A DNA stretch of 64,000 nt from Streptomyces sp. NA02950 (GCF_013364155.1 NZ_CP054916.1:7222001-7286000); one strand, 5' to 3'; shown: positions 8,690 to 17,399, numbered from the stretch's first letter. Numbers and translations are program-made. The notes: generated by a model from the letters alone, not told the origin.

Positions 8690-11600
8690 ATGCCAGGCTT
8701 CACGCATCTGCACACCGCGTCCGGATTCTCCATGCGGTACGGGGCCGCGCATCCGGAGCGGCTGGCGGAACGCGCCGCCGAGCGCGGAATGGACGCGATC
8801 GCGCTGACCGACCGGGACAGCCTCGCCGGAGCGGTGCGGTTCGCCCGCGCGAGTGAGGCCGTGGGGGTGCGTCCGCTCTTCGGGGTGGATCTGGCCGTCC
8901 GGGTGGAACCCCCGGAGCCGGGGCGTACGGTCCGGCGGCGCACCCCGGTGCGCGGTGGGGCGTTCATCGATGAATCCACGCCACGTGTGGTCTTCCTCGC
9001 CCGGGACGGCGCGGCCGGATGGGCCGCGCTGTGCGGACTGGTCTCCGCCGCCCATACCGGGCTCGACCACCCCGGCACCGCCCGTACCCACGGCGACGGG
9101 CCGCCTCTGCTGGACTGGCGTGACCTGGTCGGCGGCGGTGGCGGAGCGCTCTCCGCACTGACCGTGCTGCTCGGCCCCGACTCCGACGTCGGCCGGGCCC
9201 TGGCCGCCGGCCGCCCCGACCGGGCGGCCCGGCTGATCGTCCCCTGGCGCGAACTCTTCGGTGACGCCCTGCGGCTGGAGGCCGTGTGGCACGGCCGCAC
9301 CGGCCCCGGCCCCGGCTCGCTGCGGCTGGCCGCCCGTACCGTCGGCTTCGCCGCCGACCAGGGCGTACGGGCCGTGCTCAGCAACGCCGTGCGCTACGCC
9401 GACCCGGGGGAGGGCCCGGTGGCCGACGTCCTGGACGCCGCCCGGCGGCTGGTCCCGATCGATCCGCACCGCCCCGGCTCGCTCGACAGCGGTGAGCGCT
9501 GGCTCAAGGGCCCGCGGGACATGGCGGAGATCGCCGAACGGATCGCGGAGGCGGCGGGGATGCGGCGGGACGCCGCGTACCGGCTGCTGGAGGAGACCCG
9601 GCGCGCCGCCGCGGAGTGCCTGGTGGACCCCGAGGACCACATCGGCCTCGGCAGTGTCCACTTCCCCGAACCGCGGCTGGTCGGCGCCGGACGGCGGAGC
9701 GCCGAGCGGGTGCTGCGGTCGCGCTGCGCCGCCGCCATGGTGCTGCGGGGCTACGACCGCGACCGGGTGCGCTGGGAGCGGCTGGAGGACGAGCTGCGCA
9801 CCATCGAACGGCTCGGCTTCGCCTCGTACTTCCTCACCGTCGCCCAGGTCGTCGACGACACCCGGGCGCTCGGGGTCCGGGTGGCCGCCCGCGGCTCCGG
9901 CGCGGGCTCGTTCGTCAACCATCTGCTCGGTATCGCCCATGCCGATCCGGTCGCCAACGGGCTGCTGATGGAGCGGTTCCTGTCGGTGCGGCGGGCCGCG
10001 CTGCCCGACATCGACATCGATGTGGAGTCCGCGCGCCGCCTCGATGTCTACCGCGCCATCTTCGACCGCTTCGGGGCGGAGCGGGTCGCGACCGTCGCGA
10101 TGCCCGAGACCTACCGGGTGCGCCACGCGGTACGGGACGTGGGCGCGGCGCTCGGCATGGACCCGGAGGAGGTGGACCGGCTCGCCAAGTCCTTCCCGCA
10201 CATCCGCGCCCGGGACGCCCGCGCTGCCCTGGCCGAACTGCCCGAACTGCGAGCGCTACGAGAGGCGACCGCCGAGCAGGAACGTTTCGGCAAACTCTGG
10301 GAGCTGGTCGAGGCGCTGGACGCGCTGCCCCGCGGCCTCGCCATGCACCCCTGCGGGGTGCTGCTCTCGGACGCCGGGCTGCTGGCCCGTACGCCCATTG
10401 TGCCGACCAGCGGCGAGGGCTTCCCGATGTCCCAGTTCGACAAGGACGACGTCGAGGAGCTGGGGCTGCTCAAACTGGATGTCCTCGGCGTACGGATGCA
10501 GTCCGCGATGGCGCATGCAGTGGCCGAGATCGAGCGGGTCACCGGGCGGGCGGTGGACCTCGACGACCCGGCGCAGGTCCGGCCCGGCGACCCGGCCACC
10601 TACGATCTGATCCGCTCCACGGAGACGCTCGGCTGCTTCCAGATCGAGTCCCCCGGGCAGCGAGATCTCCTCGGACGGCTCCAGCCCACCTCCTTCCACG
10701 ACCTTGTGGTCGACATCTCGCTCTTCCGGCCCGGTCCGGTCGCCGCCGACATGGTGCGCCCGTTCATCGACGCCCGGCACGGCCGCAAGCCGCCGCGCTA
10801 TCCGCATCCGGACCTGGAGGAGGCGCTGCGCGAGACCTACGGGGTGGTGGTCTTCCATGAGCAGATCATCAAGATCCTTTCGATCATGACCGGTTGTGAA
10901 CGGGACCTCGCCGACGAGGCGCGGCGCGCGCTGTCCGACCCCGAGCGGCAGGGGCGGGTACGGGCCTGGTTCCGGACGGAGTCCTCGAAGCGGGGCTATC
11001 CGGCCGAGGTGCTGGCACACACCTGGGAGATCGTCGAGGCGTTCGGCTCGTACGGTTTCTGCAAGGCGCACGCCGTCGCCTTCGCGGTGCCGACCTATCA
11101 GTCCGCCTGGCTCAAGGCGCACCACCCGGCCGCCTTCTACGCCGGGCTGCTCACCCACGACCCCGGGATGTACCCGAAGCGGCTGCTGCTGGCGGACGCG
11201 CGGCGGCGCGGGGTGCCGATCCTTCCGCTGGATGTGAACCGGTCGGGCCCCACCTATCGAATCGAACTGATGTCCGGTGACGGTGTGTCGGGCGACGGCA
11301 TGTCCGGTGACGGTGTGTCGGGCGACGGCCCGGGTGTCGGGGTCCGGCTGGCCCTCGCCGACGTCCACGGCATCAGCGAGGCGGAGACCGGGCGGATCGC
11401 GGCCGGACAGCCGTACTCCTCGCTCCAGGACCTGTGGCTGCGCGCCCACCCCGGGCGGCCGGTGGCCGAACGGCTGGCCCAGGTCGGCGCGTTGGACGCG
11501 TTCGGTACGAGCCGCCGGGACCTGCTGTTGCAGATCGCCGAACTGCACCGGCAGCAGCGGGGCGCCGCCCGGCACGACGGCGCGGGCCAGCTGCCGCTGG

Positions 11601-12250
11601 CCGAGGCCGGGCCCGCCGCCCCCGCCGGGCTCCCCGACCTCGACGCGGACGAACGGCTCGGCGCCGAGCTCGGCATCCTCGGCATGGACGTCTCCCGCCA
11701 TCTCATGGGCGACCACCGGGACTTCCTGGAGGAGCTGGGCGCGATGTCCGCGAAGCGGCTGCGCGACGCCCGGCACGGCGAGACCGTACTCGTCGCCGGG
11801 GCCAAGGCCGCCACCCAGACCCCGCCGATCCGCTCCGGCCGCCGGGTCATCTTCACCACCCTCGACGACGGAACGGGGCTGGTCGACTGCGCGTTCTTCG
11901 ACGACAGCCACGCCGCGTGCGCGCACACCGTCTTCCACTCGTGGTTGCTGCTGGTGCGCGGGGTGGTCCAGCGGCGCGGCCCGCGCAGCCTCAGCGTCGT
12001 CGGCTCGGCCGTCTGGAACCTCGCCGAACTGGCCCGGCTCCGCCGCGAAGGCGGCCTGGAGGCGGTCGCCGCCGAACTCGCGGCGGGCCCGGACGACGGT
12101 ACGCGCGAACCGGCCGGGGCCGACTCCGGCCGCCGCATCCAGATGTCCACCGGCTACGCCATGCACCCGTGGGCCGACCTCCAGCCCGCGGGCGACCAGT
12201 CCGCCACCGGCCGCAAACTGTGGCACGCCAGCCCGGGGAGCGCGGGATGA
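8690..12250 (+). CDS. dnaE2: Error-prone DNA polymerase III alpha subunit DnaE2
   Basis: 1186 residues from an ATG with GGGAGGTG upstream. Domains in order: a PHP domain (FTHLHTASGFSMRYGAAHPE, ALTDRDSLAGA; residues 1-270); the polymerase palm with the catalytic LPDIDIDVES motif near residue 445; thumb and fingers (KLDVLGVRMQSAMAHAV; GCFQIESPGQRDLLGRLQP; YGVVVFHEQIIKIL); a helix-hairpin-helix region (SYGFCKAHAVAFAV); and an OB fold near 1040-1100 (RRVIFTTLDDGTGLVDCAFF). Its length and lack of a C-terminal tau-binding extension fit the DnaE2 class, used for translesion synthesis after DNA damage, not the replicative DnaE1. Codons 861-880 hold an exact 30-bp duplication encoding MSGDGVSGDG twice. 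The gene overlaps the Y-family gene by ATGA and is preceded by a LexA-type box. Confidence 0.93.
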   Translation: MPGFTHLHTASGFSMRYGAAHPERLAERAAERGMDAIALTDRDSLAGAVRFARASEAVGVRPLFGVDLAVRVEPPEPGRTVRRRTPVRGGAFIDESTPRVVFLARDGAAGWAALCGLVSAAHTGLDHPGTARTHGDGPPLLDWRDLVGGGGGALSALTVLLGPDSDVGRALAAGRPDRAARLIVPWRELFGDALRLEAVWHGRTGPGPGSLRLAARTVGFAADQGVRAVLSNAVRYADPGEGPVADVLDAARRLVPIDPHRPGSLDSGERWLKGPRDMAEIAERIAEAAGMRRDAAYRLLEETRRAAAECLVDPEDHIGLGSVHFPEPRLVGAGRRSAERVLRSRCAAAMVLRGYDRDRVRWERLEDELRTIERLGFASYFLTVAQVVDDTRALGVRVAARGSGAGSFVNHLLGIAHADPVANGLLMERFLSVRRAALPDIDIDVESARRLDVYRAIFDRFGAERVATVAMPETYRVRHAVRDVGAALGMDPEEVDRLAKSFPHIRARDARAALAELPELRALREATAEQERFGKLWELVEALDALPRGLAMHPCGVLLSDAGLLARTPIVPTSGEGFPMSQFDKDDVEELGLLKLDVLGVRMQSAMAHAVAEIERVTGRAVDLDDPAQVRPGDPATYDLIRSTETLGCFQIESPGQRDLLGRLQPTSFHDLVVDISLFRPGPVAADMVRPFIDARHGRKPPRYPHPDLEEALRETYGVVVFHEQIIKILSIMTGCERDLADEARRALSDPERQGRVRAWFRTESSKRGYPAEVLAHTWEIVEAFGSYGFCKAHAVAFAVPTYQSAWLKAHHPAAFYAGLLTHDPGMYPKRLLLADARRRGVPILPLDVNRSGPTYRIELMSGDGVSGDGMSGDGVSGDGPGVGVRLALADVHGISEAETGRIAAGQPYSSLQDLWLRAHPGRPVAERLAQVGALDAFGTSRRDLLLQIAELHRQQRGAARHDGAGQLPLAEAGPAAPAGLPDLDADERLGAELGILGMDVSRHLMGDHRDFLEELGAMSAKRLRDARHGETVLVAGAKAATQTPPIRSGRRVIFTTLDDGTGLVDCAFFDDSHAACAHTVFHSWLLLVRGVVQRRGPRSLSVVGSAVWNLAELARLRREGGLEAVAAELAAGPDDGTREPAGADSGRRIQMSTGYAMHPWADLQPAGDQSATGRKLWHASPGSAG
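11270..11329 (+). repeat. 30-bp perfect tandem duplication inside dnaE2
   Basis: Bases 11270-11299 are repeated exactly at 11300-11329, each half also being an imperfect 15-bp doublet. The repeat is in frame and encodes (MSGDGVSGDG)x2, a flexible loop between the polymerase core and the helix-hairpin-helix/OB region. Confidence 0.95.
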
Positions 12251-13548
12251 CCCCCGACCGACCGTACCCATGTCCGCCACCCGCCCCGGCGGTGGGGTCT
12301 GCCGGAGTCCCGGTGGGGGTGCCGCGGGTCGGGGCGGCTGGGTGTGCCGTGCGTTCGGCTGATGCCGGGGCGGGCGGTTCTGCGCCGGGGGCCGGGCGGC
12401 CGGATCCGGCGTCCCGGCGGGCCGCGCCCGCCGATCCGGCGGGTGCCGAGCCTTCGGCGGGGGACGAGTCGTTGGGCGGTGCTGCGGCCTCGGCGTGCGA
12501 GCTTGAGGAGGCGCGGACCGGCTCCAGGCAGTCGCCCGCCCCGGCGGGGGAGCCGCATGTGTTGTATGTGCGGTTCCAGGCCGGGCGGGGGGCGTTGGGG
12601 GAGGACGTCTACCAGGGGCTGCTGGCGCTGCTCGGTGAGCTGACGCCCGTCGTCGAGGCGCTGCCGCCCGATGCCGCGTTCGCCGATGTCCGCGGTGCGC
12701 TGCGGTACTTCGGGCGGGACGCCGCCGGGCTCGCGGAGATCGTGCGGGTCCGGGCGCTGGCCCGGTACGGCGTCGACTGCACCGTCGGGGTCGCCGCCAA
12801 CCCCATGCTCGCCCGGATGGCCGCCCAGGACGCGTCGCCGGACGCGCCCGGCGCCGTCCGTACCGTGCCCGACGAACCCGGCGCCGTCGCCGCGTTCCTC
12901 GCCCGCAAGCCGCCCACCGCGCTGCCCGGCGTGGGCCCGGCCACCGCGCGCACCCTGTGCTCGTACGGGCTCGACAGCGCCGCGCGGATCGCCGACGCGC
13001 CGCTGGGCACCCTTCAGCGGATCCTCGGTGCGGCGACCGCGCGCAAGGTGCACGCCTGGGCCCGCGGTGTCGACCCGGCGCCCGTCACCCCGAACGCCCC
13101 CGCCCGCGCCATGGGCGCGGAACACCGGTTCCGCCACGACGAGTTGGACCCCGTCCGGCGGCGCCGGGCGCTGCTCACGCTCGCCGACGGGCTCGGCTCC
13201 CGGCTGCGGACCAGCGGGCAGGCGGCGGCCGTGCTCGTGCTCACCGTCCGGTACGCCGACCGATCCACGACCACCCGCTCCCGCACCCTGACCGAGCCGA
13301 CCGCCCACACCCCGGAGCTGACCGCCGTCGCGTACGCGCTGCACGACGCGCTCGGGCTGCAACGGGCCCGGGTGCGGGCCGTATCGCTGCGGGTCGAGGG
13401 GCTGATGGACGCCGAACTCGCCGCGCATCAGCTGACGTTCGACCCCGCGGACGAGAAGTCCCGGCGGCTCGAGGCGGCCGCCGACCGGGCGCGTGCCCGC
13501 TTCGGCGCGTCCGCGGTCCGGCCCGCCGGATTCCTGGACGTCGCGTGA
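12247..13548 (+). CDS. ImuB-like DNA polymerase Y-family protein lacking catalytic acids
   Basis: 433 residues; the ATG at 12247 overlaps the dnaE2 stop. The first ~95 residues are Ala/Gly/Pro-rich filler. The Y-family core follows: VLYVRFQAGRG where active members have VDMDAF, PDAAFADVRGALRYFG where they have IDEAYLDVTG, then VGVAANPMLARMAA, the fingers/thumb KPPTALPGVGPATARTLCSYGL, and a C-terminal little-finger domain with DPVRRRRALLTLADGLGSRL. The first metal-binding Asp is Arg and the second-motif Glu is Ala, so polymerase activity is unlikely. This is the hallmark of ImuB, the adaptor that tethers DnaE2 to the sliding clamp. Coupling to dnaE2 supports that role. No imuA-type gene is present in the window. 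Confidence 0.85.
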   Translation: MTPDRPYPCPPPAPAVGSAGVPVGVPRVGAAGCAVRSADAGAGGSAPGAGRPDPASRRAAPADPAGAEPSAGDESLGGAAASACELEEARTGSRQSPAPAGEPHVLYVRFQAGRGALGEDVYQGLLALLGELTPVVEALPPDAAFADVRGALRYFGRDAAGLAEIVRVRALARYGVDCTVGVAANPMLARMAAQDASPDAPGAVRTVPDEPGAVAAFLARKPPTALPGVGPATARTLCSYGLDSAARIADAPLGTLQRILGAATARKVHAWARGVDPAPVTPNAPARAMGAEHRFRHDELDPVRRRRALLTLADGLGSRLRTSGQAAAVLVLTVRYADRSTTTRSRTLTEPTAHTPELTAVAYALHDALGLQRARVRAVSLRVEGLMDAELAAHQLTFDPADEKSRRLEAAADRARARFGASAVRPAGFLDVA

Positions 13549-13698
13549 AAAGGATGTAGAGATTCCTTCACCGACCGATGGCTGGAAGCCTTTGCTACTC
13601 GCGCGTAATTTCTTCTGAGCGCACCACCACGTGTGATCCGGATCGCAGGGCGCGCCGTCAGTGCAACCCTCTCTCCCCCACGGCGAGGAGTTCATGTG

Positions 13699-14631
13699 AT
13701 GCTGCCCTGGAGGCATATCTCTGGTCTCAGCAGGACCCACAAGCCCCACAAACCCCGCAAGTCCCAGAAGTCCTACACGCTCAACCGGTCGCGAAGGTTA
13801 CTGCCCGCCCTGGCCCTGACGGTCGTGGCGACCGCCGTACCCACCGCGGCCGAAGCGGCGAGCTCAGACACGGTCAGCAGCGGGTGGAACAACTACTCCT
13901 GCAAGCCGTCGGCCCAACATCCCCGCCCCGTGGTGCTGGTGCACGGCACCCTGGGCAACTCCGTCGACAACTGGCTCGGCTTTGCCCCCTACCTGGTCAA
14001 ACGGGGGTACTGCGTCTTCTCCCTCGACTACGGCCAGTTGCCGCTCGTGCCCTTCTTCCACGGCCTCAACAAGATCGACAAGTCCGCCGAGCAGCTGTCC
14101 ACCTATGTCGACCGGGTGCTCGCCGCCACCGGCGCCAACAAGGTCGACATGGTCGGACATTCGCAGGGCGGCATGATGCCCCGCTACTACCTCAAGTTCC
14201 TCGGCGGGGCGCCGAAGGTGAACGCCCTGGTCGGGCTCGCCCCGAACAACCACGGCACCACCCTGTCCGGACTGACGAAGCTGCTCGACTACTTCCCGGG
14301 CGCCGGCGATCTGATCGGCATGGTCGCACCGGGGCTGATGGACCAGGTCGCCGGCTCGGACTTCCTCAAGCGCCTCAACGAGGGCGGCGACACCGTCCCC
14401 GGGGTGCACTACACCGTCATCGCGACCAAGTACGACGAGGTCGCCACGCCGTACCGCGCGCAGTTCCTGTCCGGCCCGGACGTCAAGAACGTGGTGCTCC
14501 AGGACCTGTGCCGGACCGACATCTCCGAGCACCTCGCGATCGGACTGACCGACGGCCTCGCCTTCCATGAAGCCGTCAATGCCCTCGATCCAGAACACGC
14601 CACCCCGACGACCTGTGAGTCGGACGACTGA
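13699..14631 (+). CDS. Secreted lipase/esterase, alpha/beta hydrolase (lipase class 2)
   Basis: 310 residues from the ATG at 13699; the GTG one codon earlier is equally well placed after GGCGAGGAG. A long N-region (about 35 residues with KPHKPRKSQKS) precedes a hydrophobic core and an AEA cleavage site near residue 54, so the protein is exported. The mature enzyme has the RPVVLVHGT oxyanion strand, the GHSQGG nucleophile elbow with the catalytic Ser near residue 157, and conserved EHLAIGLTD near the end supplying the likely catalytic His. This is the pattern of PF01674 triacylglycerol lipases of Streptomyces. Leu codon 34 (13798-13800) is TTA, which needs the bldA tRNA, so production is probably delayed until development. 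Confidence 0.9.
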   Translation: MLPWRHISGLSRTHKPHKPRKSQKSYTLNRSRRLLPALALTVVATAVPTAAEAASSDTVSSGWNNYSCKPSAQHPRPVVLVHGTLGNSVDNWLGFAPYLVKRGYCVFSLDYGQLPLVPFFHGLNKIDKSAEQLSTYVDRVLAATGANKVDMVGHSQGGMMPRYYLKFLGGAPKVNALVGLAPNNHGTTLSGLTKLLDYFPGAGDLIGMVAPGLMDQVAGSDFLKRLNEGGDTVPGVHYTVIATKYDEVATPYRAQFLSGPDVKNVVLQDLCRTDISEHLAIGLTDGLAFHEAVNALDPEHATPTTCESDD

Positions 14632-14664
14632 CCCTTGACAGAAGGCGGTTGACGGCTCTCACGG

Positions 14665-15147
14665 CTAGCCGGACGTACGCCTTCCGAGGGCGTCCACGAA
14701 GCTGGTGAGCAGCCGTGCGAACTCCGCCCGGTCCGTCTCGGGCCACTCCTCCATCGCCTCCGCGAACACGGAGCGCCGGAAGCGGTGGACCTCCTCGGTC
14801 AGCGCGCGCCCTGCCTCGGTCATGACGAGCAGGGCGCGCCGCCCGTCGGTCTGGTCCGCCTCCCGCCGTGCCAGCCCGGCGTCGACCGCCCCGGTGACGA
14901 GCTTGCTCGCCCGGGGCTGGTCGACGTCCAGGGCGGCGGCGATGCCCGAGACGGTCGCGGGGGTCCCGCTCTGCTCCGCCGCCTCGATGGCGTCGAGGAC
15001 GTCGAAGGCCGCGCCTCCGCCCTTGCCGCTCTCCGAAGAGCGCCGTTGGCCGCCGAGACGCGCCAGGGACCGTCTGCTCTGACTCCGCCGGATGGCGACC
15101 ATCGCCCGCTCGATGTCCTCGATGTGCCGTGCGCTGTTGTTGCCCAT
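14665..15147 (-). CDS. MarR-family transcriptional regulator
   Basis: 160 residues if it starts at the ATG at 15147 (MGNNSARHIEDIERAM). GGGGAG lies only two bases upstream, so the ATG at 15156 is an alternative. Residues about 10-55 form an N-terminal helix with RRSQSRRSLARL. The winged helix follows: a TVSGIAAALDVDQPRASKLVTGAVDAGLARR recognition region and the TDGRRALLVMTEAGRAL wing typical of MarR, then a dimerisation helix (EWPETDRAEFARLLTSFVDAL). It probably binds as a dimer to the palindrome at 15179-15196 in the short divergent promoter region shared with the next gene. Ligand and targets are unknown. Confidence 0.85.
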   Translation of the reverse strand: MGNNSARHIEDIERAMVAIRRSQSRRSLARLGGQRRSSESGKGGGAAFDVLDAIEAAEQSGTPATVSGIAAALDVDQPRASKLVTGAVDAGLARREADQTDGRRALLVMTEAGRALTEEVHRFRRSVFAEAMEEWPETDRAEFARLLTSFVDALGRRTSG

Positions 15148-15178
15148 CGCTCCCCGATGCATAATCATCAACATCTAG

Positions 15179-15196
15179 TTGCTATGTTACATGCAA
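15179..15196. promoter_or_regulatory. Candidate MarR operator between divergent regulators
   Basis: TTGC and GCAA arms flank the odd palindrome ATGTTACAT, making an imperfect 18-bp dyad. It lies 32 bp from one start codon and 19 bp from the other, in a 67-bp intergenic strip that must hold both promoters. Binding here would regulate both genes. Confidence 0.5.
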
Positions 15197-15214
15197 CACG
15201 GGGAAGGTGGAGTC

Positions 15215-15667
15215 ATGGACAAGCCGATCGGATACTGGCTCAAGCATCTGGACGCGCTGATCTGCGCGGACTTCGAGCGCACCCTCGCGGGGAGCGGGCT
15301 GACCCGGCGCCACTGGCAGGTGCTGAACTCGCTCGCCGCGGGCCCGTGCCGGGTGGACGAGCTCTCCGCCGCCCTGCTCCCCTTCTGGGGTGCGGGCGCG
15401 ATCACCCTCGACGAGGTCCTGACCTCGCTCCGCGAGCGGGGCTGGGTCCTGCTGGAGGGTGCGGAGGGTGCGGCGGGTGCGGAGGACGGGGGTGCGCGGT
15501 GTGCGCTCACTCCGCTCGGCGCCGAGGGGCGGGCCGTGCTGGCGGGGCGGGTCGGCGACACCCGAGGGCGGCTGATGGACGGGGTGACGGCCGAGCAGTA
15601 CCTCGAGACCGTACGGGTGCTGAGCCGTATGGCCGCGAACCTCGAATCCGCTTCCCCCGCCGCATAG
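15215..15667 (+). CDS. MarR-like winged-helix regulator
   Basis: 150 residues from the ATG at 15215, with GGTGG upstream. It starts with KPIGYWLKHLDALICADFERTLAGSGLTRRHWQVLNSL, the usual first helix and turn of MarR proteins. The middle (RVDELSAALLPFWGAGAITLDEVLTSLRERGWVLLE) matches a winged helix more distantly, with an Ala/Gly-rich wing (EGAEGAAGAEDGG). It ends with a dimerisation helix (AEQYLETVRVLSRMAANLE). Streptomyces carry many such short MarR-type proteins whose second half has drifted. It is divergent from another MarR gene and convergent with ohr. Whether it senses a ligand is unknown. Confidence 0.75.
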   Translation: MDKPIGYWLKHLDALICADFERTLAGSGLTRRHWQVLNSLAAGPCRVDELSAALLPFWGAGAITLDEVLTSLRERGWVLLEGAEGAAGAEDGGARCALTPLGAEGRAVLAGRVGDTRGRLMDGVTAEQYLETVRVLSRMAANLESASPAA

Positions 15668-15690
15668 CCGCCGGTCGCCGCGGTCGAGGC

Positions 15691-16107
15691 TTATTCGGCG
15701 ATCAGCTCGACCGCGATGTTGCCCTTGGTCGCCTTCGAGTACGGGCACACCTGGTGGGCCTGATCGACCAGGCCGCGGCCCTTCTCGCCCTCCAGCTCCG
15801 CGGGCAGCTCCACGCGCAGCGTGACCTTGAGCCCGAAGCCGCCGTCGGCCTCGTCCTTGCCGATGCCGACCTCGGCGGTGACCGAGATGTCCTTGGTGTC
15901 GATCTTGGCCTGGCGGCCGACGAGGCCGAGCGCGCTGGCGAAGCAGGCGGCGAAGCCCGCGGCGAACAGCTGCTCGGGGTTGGTGCCCTTGCCGTTGCCG
16001 CCGAGCGCGGGGGGCATGGCCAGTGGCAGGTCGATCTGGCCGTCGGAGCTCACGGCCCGGCCGTCGCGTCCGTTGGCCGTGGCGACCGCGGTGTAGAGCG
16101 CATCCAT
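15691..16107 (-). CDS. ohr: Organic hydroperoxide resistance protein Ohr
   Basis: 138 residues from the ATG at 16107, with AAGGGA upstream. The full length and motifs are those of Ohr: MDALYTAVATANGRDGR at the start, NPEQLFAAGFAACF with the peroxidatic Cys55, and QVCPYSKATKGN with the resolving Cys121. Ohr is a cytoplasmic thiol peroxidase that reduces organic and fatty-acid hydroperoxides using lipoylated proteins. The gene is divergent from the OhrR-like regulator at 16223. The intergenic strip contains a perfect 20-bp palindrome, so induction by organic peroxides is expected. Confidence 0.95.
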   Translation of the reverse strand: MDALYTAVATANGRDGRAVSSDGQIDLPLAMPPALGGNGKGTNPEQLFAAGFAACFASALGLVGRQAKIDTKDISVTAEVGIGKDEADGGFGLKVTLRVELPAELEGEKGRGLVDQAHQVCPYSKATKGNIAVELIAE

Positions 16108-16187
16108 GGAGACCATCCCTTTCGAGTCCTGTGCGGGGCGGGCGCTCGGTGTGCCCGCCTCCGTCCGACACGAAGTACAGCACACAA

Positions 16188-16207
16188 TTTAGTTGTGCAC
16201 AACTAAA
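16188..16207. promoter_or_regulatory. OhrR operator, perfect 20-bp palindrome
   Basis: TTTAGTTGTGCACAACTAAA reads the same on both strands. It lies 81 bp from the ohr start and 16 bp from the ohrR start, the arrangement expected for repression of ohr and autoregulation of ohrR. Confidence 0.85.
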
Positions 16208-16222
16208 GGGTAGGCTGGAGGT

Positions 16223-16708
16223 ATGTCGCACCAGTCCCGCCCCGATCTCCTCCGGCTCGATCTCCAGCTCTGCTTCACCCTGCACGCCGCCTCGCGCGCC
16301 TTCGGCGGCGTCTACCGCCGGGTGCTGCGCGAGACGGAGCTGACCTATCCCCAGTACCTGGCGATGATGGTGCTGTGGGAGCACGGGGAGATGCCGGTCA
16401 AGAAGCTGGGGGAGTATCTGCGGTTGGACTCCGGCACCCTCTCGCCGCTGCTCAAGCGCATGCAGACGGCCGGTCTCGTCCAGCGCGAGCGCAGCGCCCA
16501 CGACGAGCGCTCGGTGACGGTGCGGCTGACGGCGGAGGGGGAGGCGCTGCGCGAGAAGGCCCAGGACATCCCGCTGAAGGTGGGCGAGGCCAGCGGTCTC
16601 GACACGGAGGAGATGGTGGATCTGCGGTCGCGGCTCCAGCGGCTCACGGCCGCGCTCGACGCGGCGCTGGCCGACGAGACCCCCGACGGGAACGACGAGG
16701 GACCCTAG
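16223..16708 (+). CDS. ohrR: Organic hydroperoxide sensor OhrR (MarR family)
   Basis: 161 residues from an ATG. The N-terminal helix has LRLDLQLCFTLHAASRA with Cys17 at the position of the peroxide-reactive cysteine of OhrR proteins. The winged helix spans about residues 35-100: LTYPQYLAMMVLWE, GEYLRLDSGTLSPLLKRMQTAGLVQRER, and the DERSVTVRLTAEGEALREKA wing. A C-terminal dimer helix follows. Oxidation of Cys17 should release the protein from the palindrome that overlaps its own promoter, turning on ohr. No other reactive cysteine is visible, as in one-Cys OhrR proteins. The acidic C-terminal tail (DETPDGNDEG) is unremarkable. Confidence 0.93.
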   Translation: MSHQSRPDLLRLDLQLCFTLHAASRAFGGVYRRVLRETELTYPQYLAMMVLWEHGEMPVKKLGEYLRLDSGTLSPLLKRMQTAGLVQRERSAHDERSVTVRLTAEGEALREKAQDIPLKVGEASGLDTEEMVDLRSRLQRLTAALDAALADETPDGNDEGP

Positions 16709-16803
16709 AGCGCCGGTAACCCTTCGGGCATCGGCCGGAACGTCCCCCGCCGCTGCGTCACGGCCCGGGGCGCGTCGCGGGAGGATCCGCCCAGCCAGTC
16801 GCG

Positions 16804-17250
16804 TCAGACGGCCGGGGCCGCCGCCAGGGCACGCATACCGCGCGGGCCCGGTGCGCTGTGGAGCACCTCCGGGCCCGCGTCCCGGCATCGGTCCGCGAGC
16901 CAGTCCGCGCCGATCCGCGGCGTCGGATACGAGCCGGGTGCGCGGCGTCCAGCCTTCGGCGGTGCGCAGCCGCGGCACGTGGTGGACCTGCACGGTGTCC
17001 GCGGCACGGTATTCGAGGAAGCAGGTCAGGATCCGGTCCGCGTCGTTCCGCACCGGCGGGAACCGGGCGGTTCCCTCGAGCGGCCGGGTCAGATCCGGTA
17101 GGTGATGACCAGGCGGCCGCCGCGAGCGAGGGCGCGGGCCACATCGGTCAGCAGCGCGGGCACATCCTCCTTGGCGGGCAGATGGGTCGGCGTGTCGCCC
17201 ATGCACACGACCGCGGCCACCCCGCCCGGCGAGGTCAGCCGGGGCCCGGT
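16804..17250 (-). pseudogene. Frameshifted 3' remnant of a class I SAM-dependent methyltransferase
   Basis: Read from about 17250 downward, one frame gives VVCMGDTPTHLP through ALARGGRLVITYR. A single-base loss near 17094 moves the next part (DLTRPLEGTARFPPVRNDADRIL, with CFLEY) to a second frame. Another shift near 16940 moves the end (GADWLADRCRDAG, GPRGMRALAAAPAV, stop at 16804-16806) to a third. Put together these make the C-terminal half of a methyltransferase. The N-terminal SAM-binding glycine motif is missing, and upstream sequence looks like a fragment of an unrelated membrane protein. The gene is certainly not expressed as one protein. The gap 16709-16803 holds nothing I can identify. 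Confidence 0.65.
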
Positions 17251-17399
17251 GGCGGTGGCGGTGGCGCTGTCGGTGGGCGTGGCGGGTGCACGATGACGCC
17301 GGACGGTGCGGAGGCGCCGCAGGCCCGGCACGCCCTGGACACCGCGGAAGCCCGTCGAGCCCCGGGGACCAGGGGATCCCTGGAAGGTCTGGAAGCAGA

